From Streptomyces sp. AV19 (GTDB lineage Bacteria; Actinomycetota; Actinomycetes; Streptomycetales; Streptomycetaceae): a stretch of DNA of 64,000 nucleotides. Position numbers and translations under genes: made by a program. Position 1 is the stretch's first letter. Each line of letters starts with the position of its first letter. The stretch spans positions 247,531 to 311,530 of the forward strand of contig NZ_JAEAMR010000009.1 of assembly GCF_015999245.1 (NCBI RefSeq). Direction: 5' to 3'. Below are positions 26,826-35,406 of this stretch, one piece after another. The notes under the pieces were generated by a model that was not told where the DNA came from, ran no database searches, and worked only from the letters and a program-made list of their open reading frames with translations.

Positions 26826-28094
26826 CTACCCCAACCCCGCCTCCCGGAACGCCTCCACGCTCGGCCGGATCGTCGCCCGCGGCCCCGCCGCCACCGCGTC
26901 CAGCGTCTTGAGGCCGTCGCCCGTGTTCAGGACGACCGTCGTCAGGGACGGATCCAGCACGCCCTCCCGCAGGAGCTTGCGGGTGACGCCGACCGTCACC
27001 CCGCCGGCCGTCTCCGCGAAGATCCCCTCCGTCCGGGCGAGCAGCCGGATCGCGTCCACGACCTCCTCGTCCGTCACGTCCTCCACCGCCCCGCCCGTGC
27101 GCCGGGCGATGTCGAGCACGTACGGCCCGTCCGCCGGATTGCCGATGGCCAGCGACTTCGCGATCGTGTCCGGCTTCACCGGGCGGACGACGTCGTGGCC
27201 GTCCTTGTACGCCCGGGAGACCGGCGCGCACCCCGTCGCCTGGGCGCCGAAGATCCGGTAGGGGCGGTCCTCGACCAGCCCCAGCGCGATCAGCTCCCGC
27301 AACCCCTTGTCGATCTTCGTGAGTTGGGAGCCCGAGGCGACGGGGACCACGATCTGGTCCGGCAGCCGCCATCCCAGCTGCTCGCAGATCTCGTACGCGA
27401 GGGTCTTGGAGCCCTCCCCGTAGTAGGGGCGCAGGTTGACGTTGACGAAGCCCCAGCCCTCCCCCGCCGGATCGCCGATCAGCTCGGAGCAGAAGCGGTT
27501 CACGTCGTCGTAGGTGCCCTCGATGCCGACCAGGTCGCCGCCGTACACCGCGGCCATGACGACCTTGCCGGCCTCCAGGTCGTGCGGGATGAAGACGCAG
27601 GAGCGCAGGCCCGCGCGGGCCGCGGCGGCGCCGACCGCGCCGGCCAGGTTCCCGGTCGACGAACAGGACAGCGTCGTGAAGCCGAAGGCCCGCGCCGCCT
27701 CGACGGCGACGGCGACGACGCGGTCCTTGAAGGAGTGGGTGGGGTTCCCGGAGTCGTCCTTGACGAACAGGCCGCCGGTGACGCCCAGTTCGCGGGCGAG
27801 GTTGTCGGCCCGGACGAGCGCGGTGAAGCCGGGGTTGAGGTTCGGTTTGTCCGCGACGTCGGCGGGGACGGGCAGCAGGGGGGCGTAGCGCCAGATGTTC
27901 GCCGGCCCGGACTCGATGCGGCGCCGCAGGCCCTCCGGGTCGCCGGCCGGGAGCTCGTAGGCGACCTCCAGCGGACCGAAGCAGGAGGCACAGGCGAAGA
28001 CCGGTCCGAGGTCGAAGCGCTCGCCGCACTCGCGGCAGGAGAGAGCGACGGCGGGACCGAAAGACGTGACGCGTTCGACGGCTTGCACAGCCAT
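26826..28094 (-). CDS. thrC: Threonine synthase
   Basis: 422 residues, PLP enzyme converting O-phosphohomoserine to threonine. The N-terminus has a Cys pair set, LSCRECGERF and FACASCFGPL, of the zinc-ribbon-like threonine synthase type. The PLP lysine is in NPTHSFKDRVV, SSTGNLAGAV is the phosphate-binding loop, and the end ETAGGVTVGVTRKL and NTGDGLKT is typical. ATG 28094 was chosen because the next upstream start (ATG 28118) lies in the P1 helix of the riboswitch. The SAM-I riboswitch immediately upstream ties threonine synthesis to S-adenosylmethionine level. Confidence 0.96.
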   Translation of the reverse strand: MAVQAVERVTSFGPAVALSCRECGERFDLGPVFACASCFGPLEVAYELPAGDPEGLRRRIESGPANIWRYAPLLPVPADVADKPNLNPGFTALVRADNLARELGVTGGLFVKDDSGNPTHSFKDRVVAVAVEAARAFGFTTLSCSSTGNLAGAVGAAAARAGLRSCVFIPHDLEAGKVVMAAVYGGDLVGIEGTYDDVNRFCSELIGDPAGEGWGFVNVNLRPYYGEGSKTLAYEICEQLGWRLPDQIVVPVASGSQLTKIDKGLRELIALGLVEDRPYRIFGAQATGCAPVSRAYKDGHDVVRPVKPDTIAKSLAIGNPADGPYVLDIARRTGGAVEDVTDEEVVDAIRLLARTEGIFAETAGGVTVGVTRKLLREGVLDPSLTTVVLNTGDGLKTLDAVAAGPRATIRPSVEAFREAGLG

Positions 28095-28111
28095 GGAGGC
28101 GAGGCCCTTTC

Positions 28112-28256
28112 TCCTCATCTTCCCCGTGGCGAACCTCGCCACGAGACGGAATTGGCACCTTCCCCGCCGGGAGCCTCGCGTTCCTGCGAACGGAGACCGG
28201 CTGGAGGGTTGCCGGGGCTTCATCGGGCCGTGTCCCTCTGCCCCTCTGGATGAGCG
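28112..28256 (-). ncRNA. SAM-I (S-box) riboswitch in the thrC leader
   Basis: On the minus strand the conserved S-box core is present: CTCATC (P1, 28254-28249), CCAGAGGGGCAGAGGGA, GGCCCGATGAAGCC, CGGCAACC, then GGTGCCAATTCC. Next comes a P4 hairpin CGTGGCGA/TCGCCACG (28125-28143), and GATGAG (28119-28114) closes P1. The 3' strand of P1 runs directly into GAGGAGAAAGG, the likely ribosome-binding region of thrC, and no terminator follows. Control is therefore probably translational: SAM binding would stabilise P1 and hide the ribosome site. Confidence 0.94.
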
Positions 28257-28454
28257 GTATGGCGCCGGGCGGTCTGTGGTCACCCGGGCGTTTGTGACAT
28301 GCGGTGCATGCGCGCGGGACCCCGACATACGGGCGGGCTCCGCGTTGTTCAAGACTGTATCGGAAGGTGCGGACCCTTGAGAGGGGCGTCCGCACAGCGA
28401 GATGCGTCACAGGACGGGACGCGTCACAGGAAACGGGAACGAGGAGTCGTACAC

Positions 28455-29402
28455 GTGCTGGAAGAGGTGGAGCGCTGGCTGGCCCGGCGGTCCTGGTCCG
28501 CCGCAGACCGTCCGCTCGACCGGCTGCTCGCCGCCAAGCGCGAGACGGGGAGCACCGTGAGCGTGGTACTGCCCGCTCTGAACGAGGAGGCCACGGTCGG
28601 GGAGATCGTGGCCACGATCCGGCGCGAGCTGATGACCGGGGACGTGCCCCTGGTGGACGAGCTGGTGGTGCTCGACTCCGGTTCCACGGACGGAACGGCG
28701 CGGGCGGCCCGGGCCGCCGGGGCCCGGGTGGAGCACCGGGACGCGGTGCTGCCGGAGCTGCCCGCGGTGCCCGGCAAGGGCGAGGTGCTGTGGCGGTCGC
28801 TGCTGGTGACGAGCGGCGACATCGTGTGCTTCGTGGACGCCGACCTGCGCGACTTCTCGGCGTCGTTCGTCTCGGGGATCGTCGGCCCGCTGCTCACCGA
28901 CCCGGACGTGGCCTTCGTCAAGGCGATGTACGACCGTCCGCTGGGCGAACTGGAGGGCCAGGGCGGCCGGGTGACCGAGCTGGTGGCCCGCCCGCTGCTC
29001 AATCTGCACTGGCCGCTGCTGGCCGGCTTCGTCCAGCCGCTGGGCGGCGAGTACGCGGCGCGGCGCTCGCTGCTGGAGCGGCTGCCGTTCCCGGTGGGGT
29101 ACGGGGTGGAGCTGGGGCTGCTGGTGGACGCGCTGCACACGGTGGGGCTCGACGCGCTCGCGCAGGTGGACGTCGGGGTGCGCAAGCACCGCCACCAGGA
29201 CGGGCGGGCGCTGGGCCGGATGGCCGCCGCGATCTACCGCACCGCGCAGCTGCGGCTGGGCCGCGGGCCGCTGGTGCGGCCGGAACTCGTCCAGTTCGAG
29301 CGCACGGCGGAAGGTTTCTCCCCGCGGACGCACCCGGTGGACACGGAGGAGCGGCCGCCGATGGCCGATGTGCCCGAGTACGCGCGGCACCGCGCGGCGT
29401 AA
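28455..29402 (+). CDS. gpgS: Glucosyl-3-phosphoglycerate synthase
   Basis: 315-residue GT-A glycosyltransferase. VSVVLPALNEEATVGEIV is the nucleotide-sugar binding start, and VCFVDADLRDF contains the DxD metal motif. ELVARPLLNLHWPLLAGFVQPLGGEYA and KHRHQDGRALGRMA match GpgS of mycobacteria. The reaction joins UDP- or ADP-glucose to 3-phosphoglycerate, the first step to glucosylglycerate and, in mycobacteria, methylglucose polysaccharides. GTG 28455 has GAGGAG at good spacing; the frame upstream is the thrC leader. otsA follows 50 bases later, so the two are likely coexpressed. Confidence 0.93.
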   Translation: MLEEVERWLARRSWSAADRPLDRLLAAKRETGSTVSVVLPALNEEATVGEIVATIRRELMTGDVPLVDELVVLDSGSTDGTARAARAAGARVEHRDAVLPELPAVPGKGEVLWRSLLVTSGDIVCFVDADLRDFSASFVSGIVGPLLTDPDVAFVKAMYDRPLGELEGQGGRVTELVARPLLNLHWPLLAGFVQPLGGEYAARRSLLERLPFPVGYGVELGLLVDALHTVGLDALAQVDVGVRKHRHQDGRALGRMAAAIYRTAQLRLGRGPLVRPELVQFERTAEGFSPRTHPVDTEERPPMADVPEYARHRAA

Positions 29403-29452
29403 GCGGACCGGGCGTACGTTTGAGCGGTTGGCGGCGCGGCAAGGCTGGCGTC

Positions 29453-30952
29453 ATGGTCGCTGAGCACGTGCACGCCGCCCCTCATGCCACCCCTCGCTCG
29501 GCCCCGATCGTCGTGGCCTCCAACCGGGGCCCGGTCACCTACCGCCTCGGCGGGGACGGCGGCCTCACGGCGGGCCGCGGCGGCGGCGGGCTCGTCTCGG
29601 GGCTGAGCGCGATCGGGCCGGAGGCCGGGGCGGTGTGGGTGTGCGCGGCGCTCGGCGAGGGCGACCGGCTGGCGGCCCGCCGCGCGGGCCGCAGACTCGA
29701 CCCCGCCGACACCGGCGGGCAGCAGGTGCGGATGCTGGACATCCCCGCCGAGACCTTCGCCACCGCGTACAACGACGTGGCCAACTCGGTGCTGTGGTTC
29801 GTCCACCACATGCTCTACCAGACGCCGCTGGAGCCGGAGTTCGACGCCGGCTTCCGCGAGCAGTGGGCCGCGTACGAGGCGTACAACGCGGCCTTCGCGG
29901 ACGCGCTCGCCGAGGAGGCGGCCGAGGGCGCCGCCGTCCTCGTCCAGGACTACCACCTGACGCTGGTCCCCGGTCTGCTCCGGTCCCGCCGCCCCGACCT
30001 GCGCATCGGCCACTTCTCCCACACGCCCTGGGCCCCGCCGGACTACTACCGGATGCTCCCCGACGACGTGGCGGCGCAGGTGCTGCGCGGCATCCTGGGC
30101 GGCGACCGGGCGGCGTTCCTCACCCGCCGCTGGGCGGAGGCGTTCGCCGCGTGCTGCGCGGACGTCCTGGGGGCCGACGTCCTGCGCGTCGGGGACCGCC
30201 TCGCGGTGCGGTCCGAAGGGCGGACGACGGCGCTCGGCGTCCACGGGCTGGGCGCGGACGCCGACTTCCTGCGCGAGCGCGCGCACCGGCCGGACGTCGA
30301 GGAGCGGTTGGCGGCGCTGCGGCGGCAGATCGGGCCGGACCGCCGCACGATCGTCCGCGTCGACCGCACCGAGCTGTCCAAGAACATCGTGCGCGGCCTG
30401 CACGCCTTCCGGGCGCTCCTGGAGGAGCACCCGCAGTGGCGCGGCAAGGTGGTGCACATCGCCTTCGCCTACCCCTCGCGGCAGGACCTGGCCGTCTACC
30501 GCGACTACACCGCCGAGGTGGAGCGGGTGGCGGGCGAGATCAACGCGGCCTGGGGCACGGCCGGCTGGACCCCCGTCGCCCTCCACGTCAAGGACGACTT
30601 CGCCCGCTCCCTGGCCGCCTACCGCATGGCGGACGTGGCCCTGGTCAACCCGATCCGGGACGGGATGAACCTGGTGGCCAAGGAGGTCCCGGTGGTCTCC
30701 GACCACGGCTGCGCGCTGGTGCTCTCCCGGGAGGCGGGCGCGGCGGCGGAGCTGGGCGAGGACGCGATCCTGGTCAATCCGTACGACGTGGCGGCGACGG
30801 CCCGCGCCCTGCACGAGGCGCTGCTGATGGACCCGGCCCAGCGCGCGGAGCGCTCCGAGCGGCTGGCCGCGGCGGCGACGGCGCTGCCGCCGGCGCGATG
30901 GTTCGTCGAGCAACTGGCGGCGCTGATGCCAACCGCGGGGCGTGCGGCCTGA
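29453..30952 (+). CDS. otsA: Trehalose-6-phosphate synthase (GT20)
   Basis: 499 residues. VVASNRGPVTYRL opens the GT20 fold; WFVHHMLYQTP, VQDYHLTLVPGLLR, IGHFSHTPWAPPDYYRMLP and VDRTELSKNIVRGLHAF line the donor and glucose-6-phosphate sites; VNPIRDGMNLVAKEV and LSREAGAAAELGEDAILVNPYD bind the diphosphate. It makes trehalose-6-phosphate from UDP- or GDP-glucose. The ATG lies 50 bases after gpgS. The phosphatase gene otsB is close by but on the other strand, so the pathway is not one transcript. Confidence 0.95.
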   Translation: MVAEHVHAAPHATPRSAPIVVASNRGPVTYRLGGDGGLTAGRGGGGLVSGLSAIGPEAGAVWVCAALGEGDRLAARRAGRRLDPADTGGQQVRMLDIPAETFATAYNDVANSVLWFVHHMLYQTPLEPEFDAGFREQWAAYEAYNAAFADALAEEAAEGAAVLVQDYHLTLVPGLLRSRRPDLRIGHFSHTPWAPPDYYRMLPDDVAAQVLRGILGGDRAAFLTRRWAEAFAACCADVLGADVLRVGDRLAVRSEGRTTALGVHGLGADADFLRERAHRPDVEERLAALRRQIGPDRRTIVRVDRTELSKNIVRGLHAFRALLEEHPQWRGKVVHIAFAYPSRQDLAVYRDYTAEVERVAGEINAAWGTAGWTPVALHVKDDFARSLAAYRMADVALVNPIRDGMNLVAKEVPVVSDHGCALVLSREAGAAAELGEDAILVNPYDVAATARALHEALLMDPAQRAERSERLAAAATALPPARWFVEQLAALMPTAGRAA

Positions 30953-31019
30953 GTTGACGCGCTCCGTCGCGCATCTCCCGCCCGGCTGACGGGACATGGT
31001 CCCGGGTAGTCATCAGGCC

Positions 31020-31268
31020 ATGTCCACATCACCGCGTCGGACAGCCCTGGCCTCGGCCGCGCTCCTCGCCGTGACGGCGTCCGGCTGTTCCTCGGACTCC
31101 GGCGACAAGAAGCCCGATCCAAGGGGACGTCATCCAAGGGGACGTCGACCTCGGCATCACCCCCGCCCTCCGCGTCCCCCACCGACGCCGACGGCGCGTC
31201 CGTGGCGGAGCCGGAGCCCGGGGCGGAGCCCCGGAAGAAATGGCGGAAGGGCGTGCCGGGGGCAGAAC
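31020..31268 (+). pseudogene. Small lipoprotein remnant, frameshifted
   Basis: ATG 31020 opens a good lipoprotein signal: MSTSPRR, hydrophobic core, lipobox VTASGC, then SSDSGDKKP. At a 15-base direct duplication (atccaaggggacgtc, twice, near 31117-31146) the frame departs into Arg/Pro-rich nonsense. A second frame continues plausibly as KGTSSKGTSTSASPPPS and DADGASVAEPEPG. The end merges with a degraded gene-end tag near 31230. It is probably a broken or misread small secreted protein between otsA and otsB; the boundaries are approximate. Confidence 0.42.
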
Positions 31269-32141
31269 TCACCCCCCAGCACCACCACCCACCGCATCCG
31301 CCACCGCCCCCAACAGCCTCACCACACCCCCCGGCCCGTCCACCACCACATCCGCCCGCGCCGCCAGCTCGGCCACCTCCGGACTCCCGCTGCACACCAG
31401 CACGCCCCGCACCCCCTCCCCCCGCAGCGCCTCCACCGCCCCGAACGCCGCCAAGTCGCCCAGATCGTCGCCGGCGTACAGCACGCACTCCGCGCCCACC
31501 TCGCGCACGTACTCCGCGAGGGCGACGCCCTTGTCCATGCCCGGGGGACGGAGCTCCAGCACCAGGCGGCCCGGTTCGACGATCAGGCCGTGGCGGGCGG
31601 CGAGTTCGGCCAGCGGCTCGCGGAGGGCGTGGAAGGCGGCCTGGGGGTCGGGGGCTCGGCGGGTGTGGACGGCGACCGCCTGGCCTCCTTTGTTCTCGAT
31701 GGGCGAGGATTCGGCCCAAGTGGCGGGCCAGGCACCGGATTTGGCGAGAACGCCGGGCAACTCCGCCCGGGCGGCCGCGACGCCGGGATGCGGGGCGGGC
31801 GAGCTCACCGTCCCCGAGACCGCGTCCCAGCGCTCCGCGCCGTAGTGGCCGAGAACGACCAGGTGTTCCAGACCCGCGACCCCGGCGAACCCCCCGTACC
31901 GCACGGCGACCCCGGCCGGCCGACCGGTGATCACCGCGACGGAGGCCAGGCGCGGGGCGAGCCGCGAGAGCACCGGCACGGCGCCGGGGTGGGCACGGGC
32001 CCGCTCGGGATCGGGCACGATCTCGGCGAGCGTGCCGTCGAAGTCCAGGGCGACGACCGCCCGCTGGGGCCGGGCGAGAAGCGCGGCGAGGCCCTCGCGC
32101 CCGGCGGGGGTGACGGGTTCCGGAAGGGGATGGCTGCCCAT
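31269..32141 (-). CDS. otsB: Trehalose-6-phosphate phosphatase (HAD family)
   Basis: 290 residues. The HAD nucleophile is in VVALDFDGTLAEIVPD, motif II is VAVITGRPAG, and the last metal motif is YAGDDLGDLAAF. LVVLGHYGAERW and the LELRPPGMDKGVAL block are OtsB hallmarks. It removes phosphate from trehalose-6-phosphate to give trehalose. ATG 32141 follows GGGGG; a GTG at 32159 is an alternative. It is convergent with otsA across the lipoprotein remnant. A duplicated 22-base sequence lies upstream. Confidence 0.94.
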   Translation of the reverse strand: MGSHPLPEPVTPAGREGLAALLARPQRAVVALDFDGTLAEIVPDPERARAHPGAVPVLSRLAPRLASVAVITGRPAGVAVRYGGFAGVAGLEHLVVLGHYGAERWDAVSGTVSSPAPHPGVAAARAELPGVLAKSGAWPATWAESSPIENKGGQAVAVHTRRAPDPQAAFHALREPLAELAARHGLIVEPGRLVLELRPPGMDKGVALAEYVREVGAECVLYAGDDLGDLAAFGAVEALRGEGVRGVLVCSGSPEVAELAARADVVVDGPGGVVRLLGAVADAVGGGAGG

Positions 32142-32156
32142 GCCCCCGACCCTACC

Positions 32157-32203
32157 CACGGAGTCCGGAACAGAACGGACACGGAGTCCGGAACAGAACG
32201 GAA
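32157..32203. repeat. Tandem 22-base direct repeat upstream of otsB
   Basis: acggagtccggaacagaacgg occurs twice in tandem between the DUF3263 stop and the otsB start. Each copy includes tccgga and gaacagaac sub-palindromes. Its position suits a regulatory site for otsB, but a simple duplication is equally possible. Confidence 0.7.
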
Positions 32204-32207
32204 CGGC

Positions 32208-32456
32208 TCAGCGCCGCGCCCGCCGCGCCTCCCGCAGCCGTCGCAGCCGGTTGACGGTCACGGGGTCGTGCGCGAGGGCCCGCGGGTCGTCCAGGAGCGC
32301 GTTGAGCAGCTGGTAGTAGCGGGTCGGGGTGATACCGAGCCGCTCGCGGACGGCCCGCTCCTTGGCGCCGGGGCCCGGCCAGGGCTCCCGTTCCAGGGCG
32401 AGGACGGCGAGGTCGCGTTCGGACAGCCCGGACGGCTCGGACGGCTCGGACATCAT
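32208..32456 (-). CDS. DUF3263 protein
   Basis: 82 residues with the complete DUF3263 pattern: LSERDLAVLALEREPW, PGAKERAVRERLGITPTRYYQLLNALLDDPRAL and DPVTVNRLRRLR. The middle looks like a helix-turn-helix (GITPTRYYQLL), so DNA binding is a reasonable guess, although the family is officially uncharacterised and restricted to actinobacteria. It starts just after the sugar-binding protein stop and is likely in the same transcript, followed by otsB. Confidence 0.9.
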   Translation of the reverse strand: MMSEPSEPSGLSERDLAVLALEREPWPGPGAKERAVRERLGITPTRYYQLLNALLDDPRALAHDPVTVNRLRRLREARRARR

Positions 32457-32467
32457 GGCCGCCAAGG

Positions 32468-33757
32468 CTAGCGGGACGCGCCGTCCGTGGAGTCCGCCTC
32501 CCGCTGGATCTCGTCGAGGATGCCCTGCACGTCGGCACCCTTCTGGACGGTGCTGCCGATCTTCTCCTTGATCGTCTTGCTGACCTTCGCCCAGGAGGTC
32601 TTGTCGGCGGGGTAGAACTCGGCGTTCTTGAGCTGCTGCAGGAACGGGATCAGCTTCTTGCGCCGCGGCGTCGCGTCGTCGTCCTTCATCATCTTCTCGG
32701 ACGCGGAGGTGGTCACCGGCAGCAGGTCGTACTTGCCGGTGAAGTCCAGCACGGTCTGCGTGCTGTAGAGGAAGTCGAGGAACTGGCCGACCTCCTTCTT
32801 GTGGCCGGTCTGCTTGAACGCCATGACCCAGTCGGCGACGCCCATGGTCGAGGCGGCCTTGCCGGTGCGGCCCGGCAGCGGCGCCATCCCGTACTTCAGG
32901 TCCTTGGCCTCGGCCTGCTGCATCAGGGACGGGTGGCCGTGGAGCATGCCGACCTCGCCGCGGACGAAGGCGTCGAAGAGCTCCTGGCGGTTGGTGCGGG
33001 CGGGGTTTCCGGGGCCGGTGAGGTCCTTGCCGACGAGCTCGTCGCGCAGCCACTCGAAGGCCTCGACGTTCTTCGAGTGACCGATGGTGTAGTTGCCGTT
33101 CCTGTCGGTGTAGCCACCGCCGCCGCCCAGCATCCACAGCATCGTCTCGGCCGGCGCCTCCTCGGGGCCCAGCGGCAGGCCGAAGGGGATCTTCACCTTG
33201 GCGGCCTTCAGCCTGACGGCCGCGGCCTGGAGCTCGGCCCACGTCTCGGGGGCCTTGGCGATCCCGGCCTTCTCGAAGAGCGCCTTGTTGTAGAAGAGCA
33301 GTCGCGTGGAGGAGACGAACGGCAGGCCGTACTGCATCCGGTGCACCTCGCCCGCATTGCCGATCGAGGTGATGAAGTCGGCCTGGGTGGGGACGGAGAG
33401 CAGCTGGTCGGCGCTGAGCAGCTTGCCGGCCGCGGCGAAGTCGGCGTACGCGCCGATCTGCGCGATGTCCGGCGCGTTGCCGGCCGCGACCATGTCGGCG
33501 ACCTTCTTGTCGACGTCGGTCCAGCTGTAGACCTGGACCTCGACCTTGACGCCGCTGTGGTCGCCCATGAAGGTACGGGCCACCGACTCCCAGTACTTCT
33601 GGGAGCTGTTCTCCGGCTTGCCGTCGCCGTACTCGGCCGCGACCACCGTCAGCGTCTTGCCGCCGGGACCGCCCCCGCTGCACGCCGTGAGCGTGGGCGC
33701 CATCGCCGCCGTGGCGGCACCCGCCGCCGAGAGACCCAAGAAACGCCGCCGCTGCAC
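32468..33757 (-). CDS. ABC sugar-transporter solute-binding lipoprotein
   Basis: 429 residues. MQRRRFLGLSAAG is a twin-arginine-like start, and LTAC at about 23-26 is the lipobox. The rest is the family 1 binding-protein fold (LLFYNKALFEKAGIAKAPETWAEL, GYTDRNGNYTIG, FVRGEVGMLHGHPSLM). Such proteins deliver sugars or oligosaccharides to a membrane permease pair. No permease genes are adjacent, making it an orphan. The ATPase in such systems is often MsiK, which is encoded at 58.3 kb. The amino-sugar genes begin divergently about 180 bases away, so an amino sugar ligand is plausible but unproven. Confidence 0.9.
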   Translation of the reverse strand: MQRRRFLGLSAAGAATAAMAPTLTACSGGGPGGKTLTVVAAEYGDGKPENSSQKYWESVARTFMGDHSGVKVEVQVYSWTDVDKKVADMVAAGNAPDIAQIGAYADFAAAGKLLSADQLLSVPTQADFITSIGNAGEVHRMQYGLPFVSSTRLLFYNKALFEKAGIAKAPETWAELQAAAVRLKAAKVKIPFGLPLGPEEAPAETMLWMLGGGGGYTDRNGNYTIGHSKNVEAFEWLRDELVGKDLTGPGNPARTNRQELFDAFVRGEVGMLHGHPSLMQQAEAKDLKYGMAPLPGRTGKAASTMGVADWVMAFKQTGHKKEVGQFLDFLYSTQTVLDFTGKYDLLPVTTSASEKMMKDDDATPRRKKLIPFLQQLKNAEFYPADKTSWAKVSKTIKEKIGSTVQKGADVQGILDEIQREADSTDGASR

Positions 33758-33940
33758 TTGCTTTCCGCCCTTGTGGTTGTGATCGTCCGACCTCGCCGAG
33801 ACCGCGTGTCGCTCCGAGTCTCTTCCGCGCCACCTTAAGGGCTCTTCGAACGGGCACTCGCCCCGGCCTCACCCTTCCGTTTTCCGCCGCCGGGCTGCTA
33901 TCCACGGATGACCCGCCGGATTCATGGAGGAGCCCAGGTC

Positions 33941-34834
33941 ATGGCTGTTTCCCGTACCGCGTCCGAACTCGTCTCCCAGCCCGACTGCTGGCGCCGGGCC
34001 GCCTCCGCGCCCATCGCCGAGGGGCTTCCGCTTCCCGGCGAACGGGTCGCCGTCACCGGCTGCGGCACGTCCTGGTTCATGGCCCAGGGGTACGCCGCGC
34101 TGCGGGAGGCGGCGGGGGACGGCGAGACGGACGCGTTCCCGGCGTCCGAGTTCCCGGCGGGGCGGCGCGCCGCGTACGACCGGGTCGTGGCGATCACCCG
34201 CTCCGGGACGACGACGGAGGTCCTGGACCTCCTCGCCGCCCTGCGCGGCGGCCCCGCCCTGCTGGCGGTGACCGCCGATCCGGACACTCCGGTGATGCGG
34301 GCGGCGGACGCGGTGGCGGTGCTGGACTGGGCGGACGAGGAGTCCGTCGTCCAGACCCGGTTCGCGACGACGGCCCTGGCGCTGCTGCGGGCCGCCCTGC
34401 CCGGCGGCGCGGACGCGGTGGCCGCGGCCGCGGACGCGGCGGAGGCCGCCCTCGCGGAGCCGCTCCCGGCGGAGGTGGTGGAGGCGGAGCAGTGGACGTT
34501 CCTTGGCCGCGGCTGGGCGTACGGGCTCGCGCAGGAGGCGGCGCTGAAGATGAGGGAGGCGGCGGGGGCGTGGACGGAGGCGTACCCGTCCATGGAGTAC
34601 CGCCACGGGCCGGTGGCGATCGCCGGGCCGGGCCGGGTGACGTGGTCCTTCGGCCCGCTGCCGGAGGGCCTGGAGAAAGCGGTGGCCCTGGCGGGCGGCT
34701 CGGTGGCGGGCGGGGGCGACCCGCTGGCGGAGCTGGTGCGCGCGCAGCGGGCGGCGGTCGCGGTGGCGGAGCGGCGGGGGTACGACCCGGACCGGCCGCG
34801 GGGGCTCACGCGGAGCGTGATCCTCACGCGGTGA
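33941..34834 (+). CDS. SIS-domain sugar-phosphate isomerase/deaminase (AgaS/GlmS-like)
   Basis: 297 residues with two SIS domains. VAVTGCGTSWFMAQGYAALRE and VVAITRSGTTTEVLDLLAAL form the first; LGRGWAYGLAQEAALKMREAAG with the trailing PSMEYRHGPVAI forms the second, all typical of the GlmS isomerase half. Without a glutaminase domain it should act on amino-sugar phosphates as AgaS-type deaminase/isomerase. GGAGGAG precedes ATG 33941. It heads the run of amino-sugar genes, separated from nagK by about 600 bases of repetitive DNA. Confidence 0.87.
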   Translation: MAVSRTASELVSQPDCWRRAASAPIAEGLPLPGERVAVTGCGTSWFMAQGYAALREAAGDGETDAFPASEFPAGRRAAYDRVVAITRSGTTTEVLDLLAALRGGPALLAVTADPDTPVMRAADAVAVLDWADEESVVQTRFATTALALLRAALPGGADAVAAAADAAEAALAEPLPAEVVEAEQWTFLGRGWAYGLAQEAALKMREAAGAWTEAYPSMEYRHGPVAIAGPGRVTWSFGPLPEGLEKAVALAGGSVAGGGDPLAELVRAQRAAVAVAERRGYDPDRPRGLTRSVILTR

Positions 34835-34861
34835 GGGGCGGGCGGCGGGCGCCGCGGCCTC

Positions 34862-35400
34862 AGCCTTTGCCCGGCGGGCACCCGCGCCGTCCGGCCGAGC
34901 GCCGATCGACGACTGACGACTTACGGCGCGTTGCGGCGCGTCGGCCCAGCCCCACCCACGCACCACCGGCACCCAACCCGCAGCGTTCGCCCACCAGCGG
35001 GGGCCGGACGCCGTCGGCGACCCACGGCACGTCGCGGAGCACGCGCCTGCGGCGCGTCGGCGGCGCTCGCTCGCAGCCGGTGCGGCGCCGCCCCACCCGC
35101 CGCCGCGCACGCCGCCGCGCACGCCGACGGCGCCCGGGCCCCAACGGTGAGCGAACCCTCACTGCGAGGGCGCCGGATGGCGCGCGGGTGGGGTGGGCCG
35201 GGCACCGGGTGGCACGCGGGTGGGGCTGGGCCGACGCGCCGCAGGCGCGTGCCCCCCGGACCACCCGCAGTCGCCGACGGGCACTCGGCCGCCGGAGCCG
35301 CCGGGCCACGCCGCAGGCGCCGGCCCACGGCCGCCACGGCGCGCCGCCCGTCCAACGCGCCGCCCCCTCCGCGGGAACAGCGCCCCGCGAACCCACCACT
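34862..35400. repeat. Non-coding region with nested inverted repeats
   Basis: About 600 bases of extreme GC without a plausible gene; the open frames on both strands are Arg/Pro/Ala-rich. The block gcggcgcgtcggcccagccc near 34931 recurs inverted near 35224 (gggctgggccgacgcgccgc), and its core cgcgcctgcggcgcgtcgg appears again near 35042. Related IR material occurs at 46020-46200. Confidence 0.65.
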
Positions 35401-35406
35401 CCCCCG

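Noticed and set aside
28304-29452. Long N-terminal extension of the otsA frame
   Set aside because: The extension overlaps gpgS in another frame and is Arg/Gly-rich; GT20 proteins start at the IVVASNRGPV segment, and ATG 29453 fits.
31020-32471. A 491-codon frame continuing the lipoprotein start
   Set aside because: It runs antisense through otsB in Arg/Pro/Gly-rich sequence; only the first 30 codons look real.
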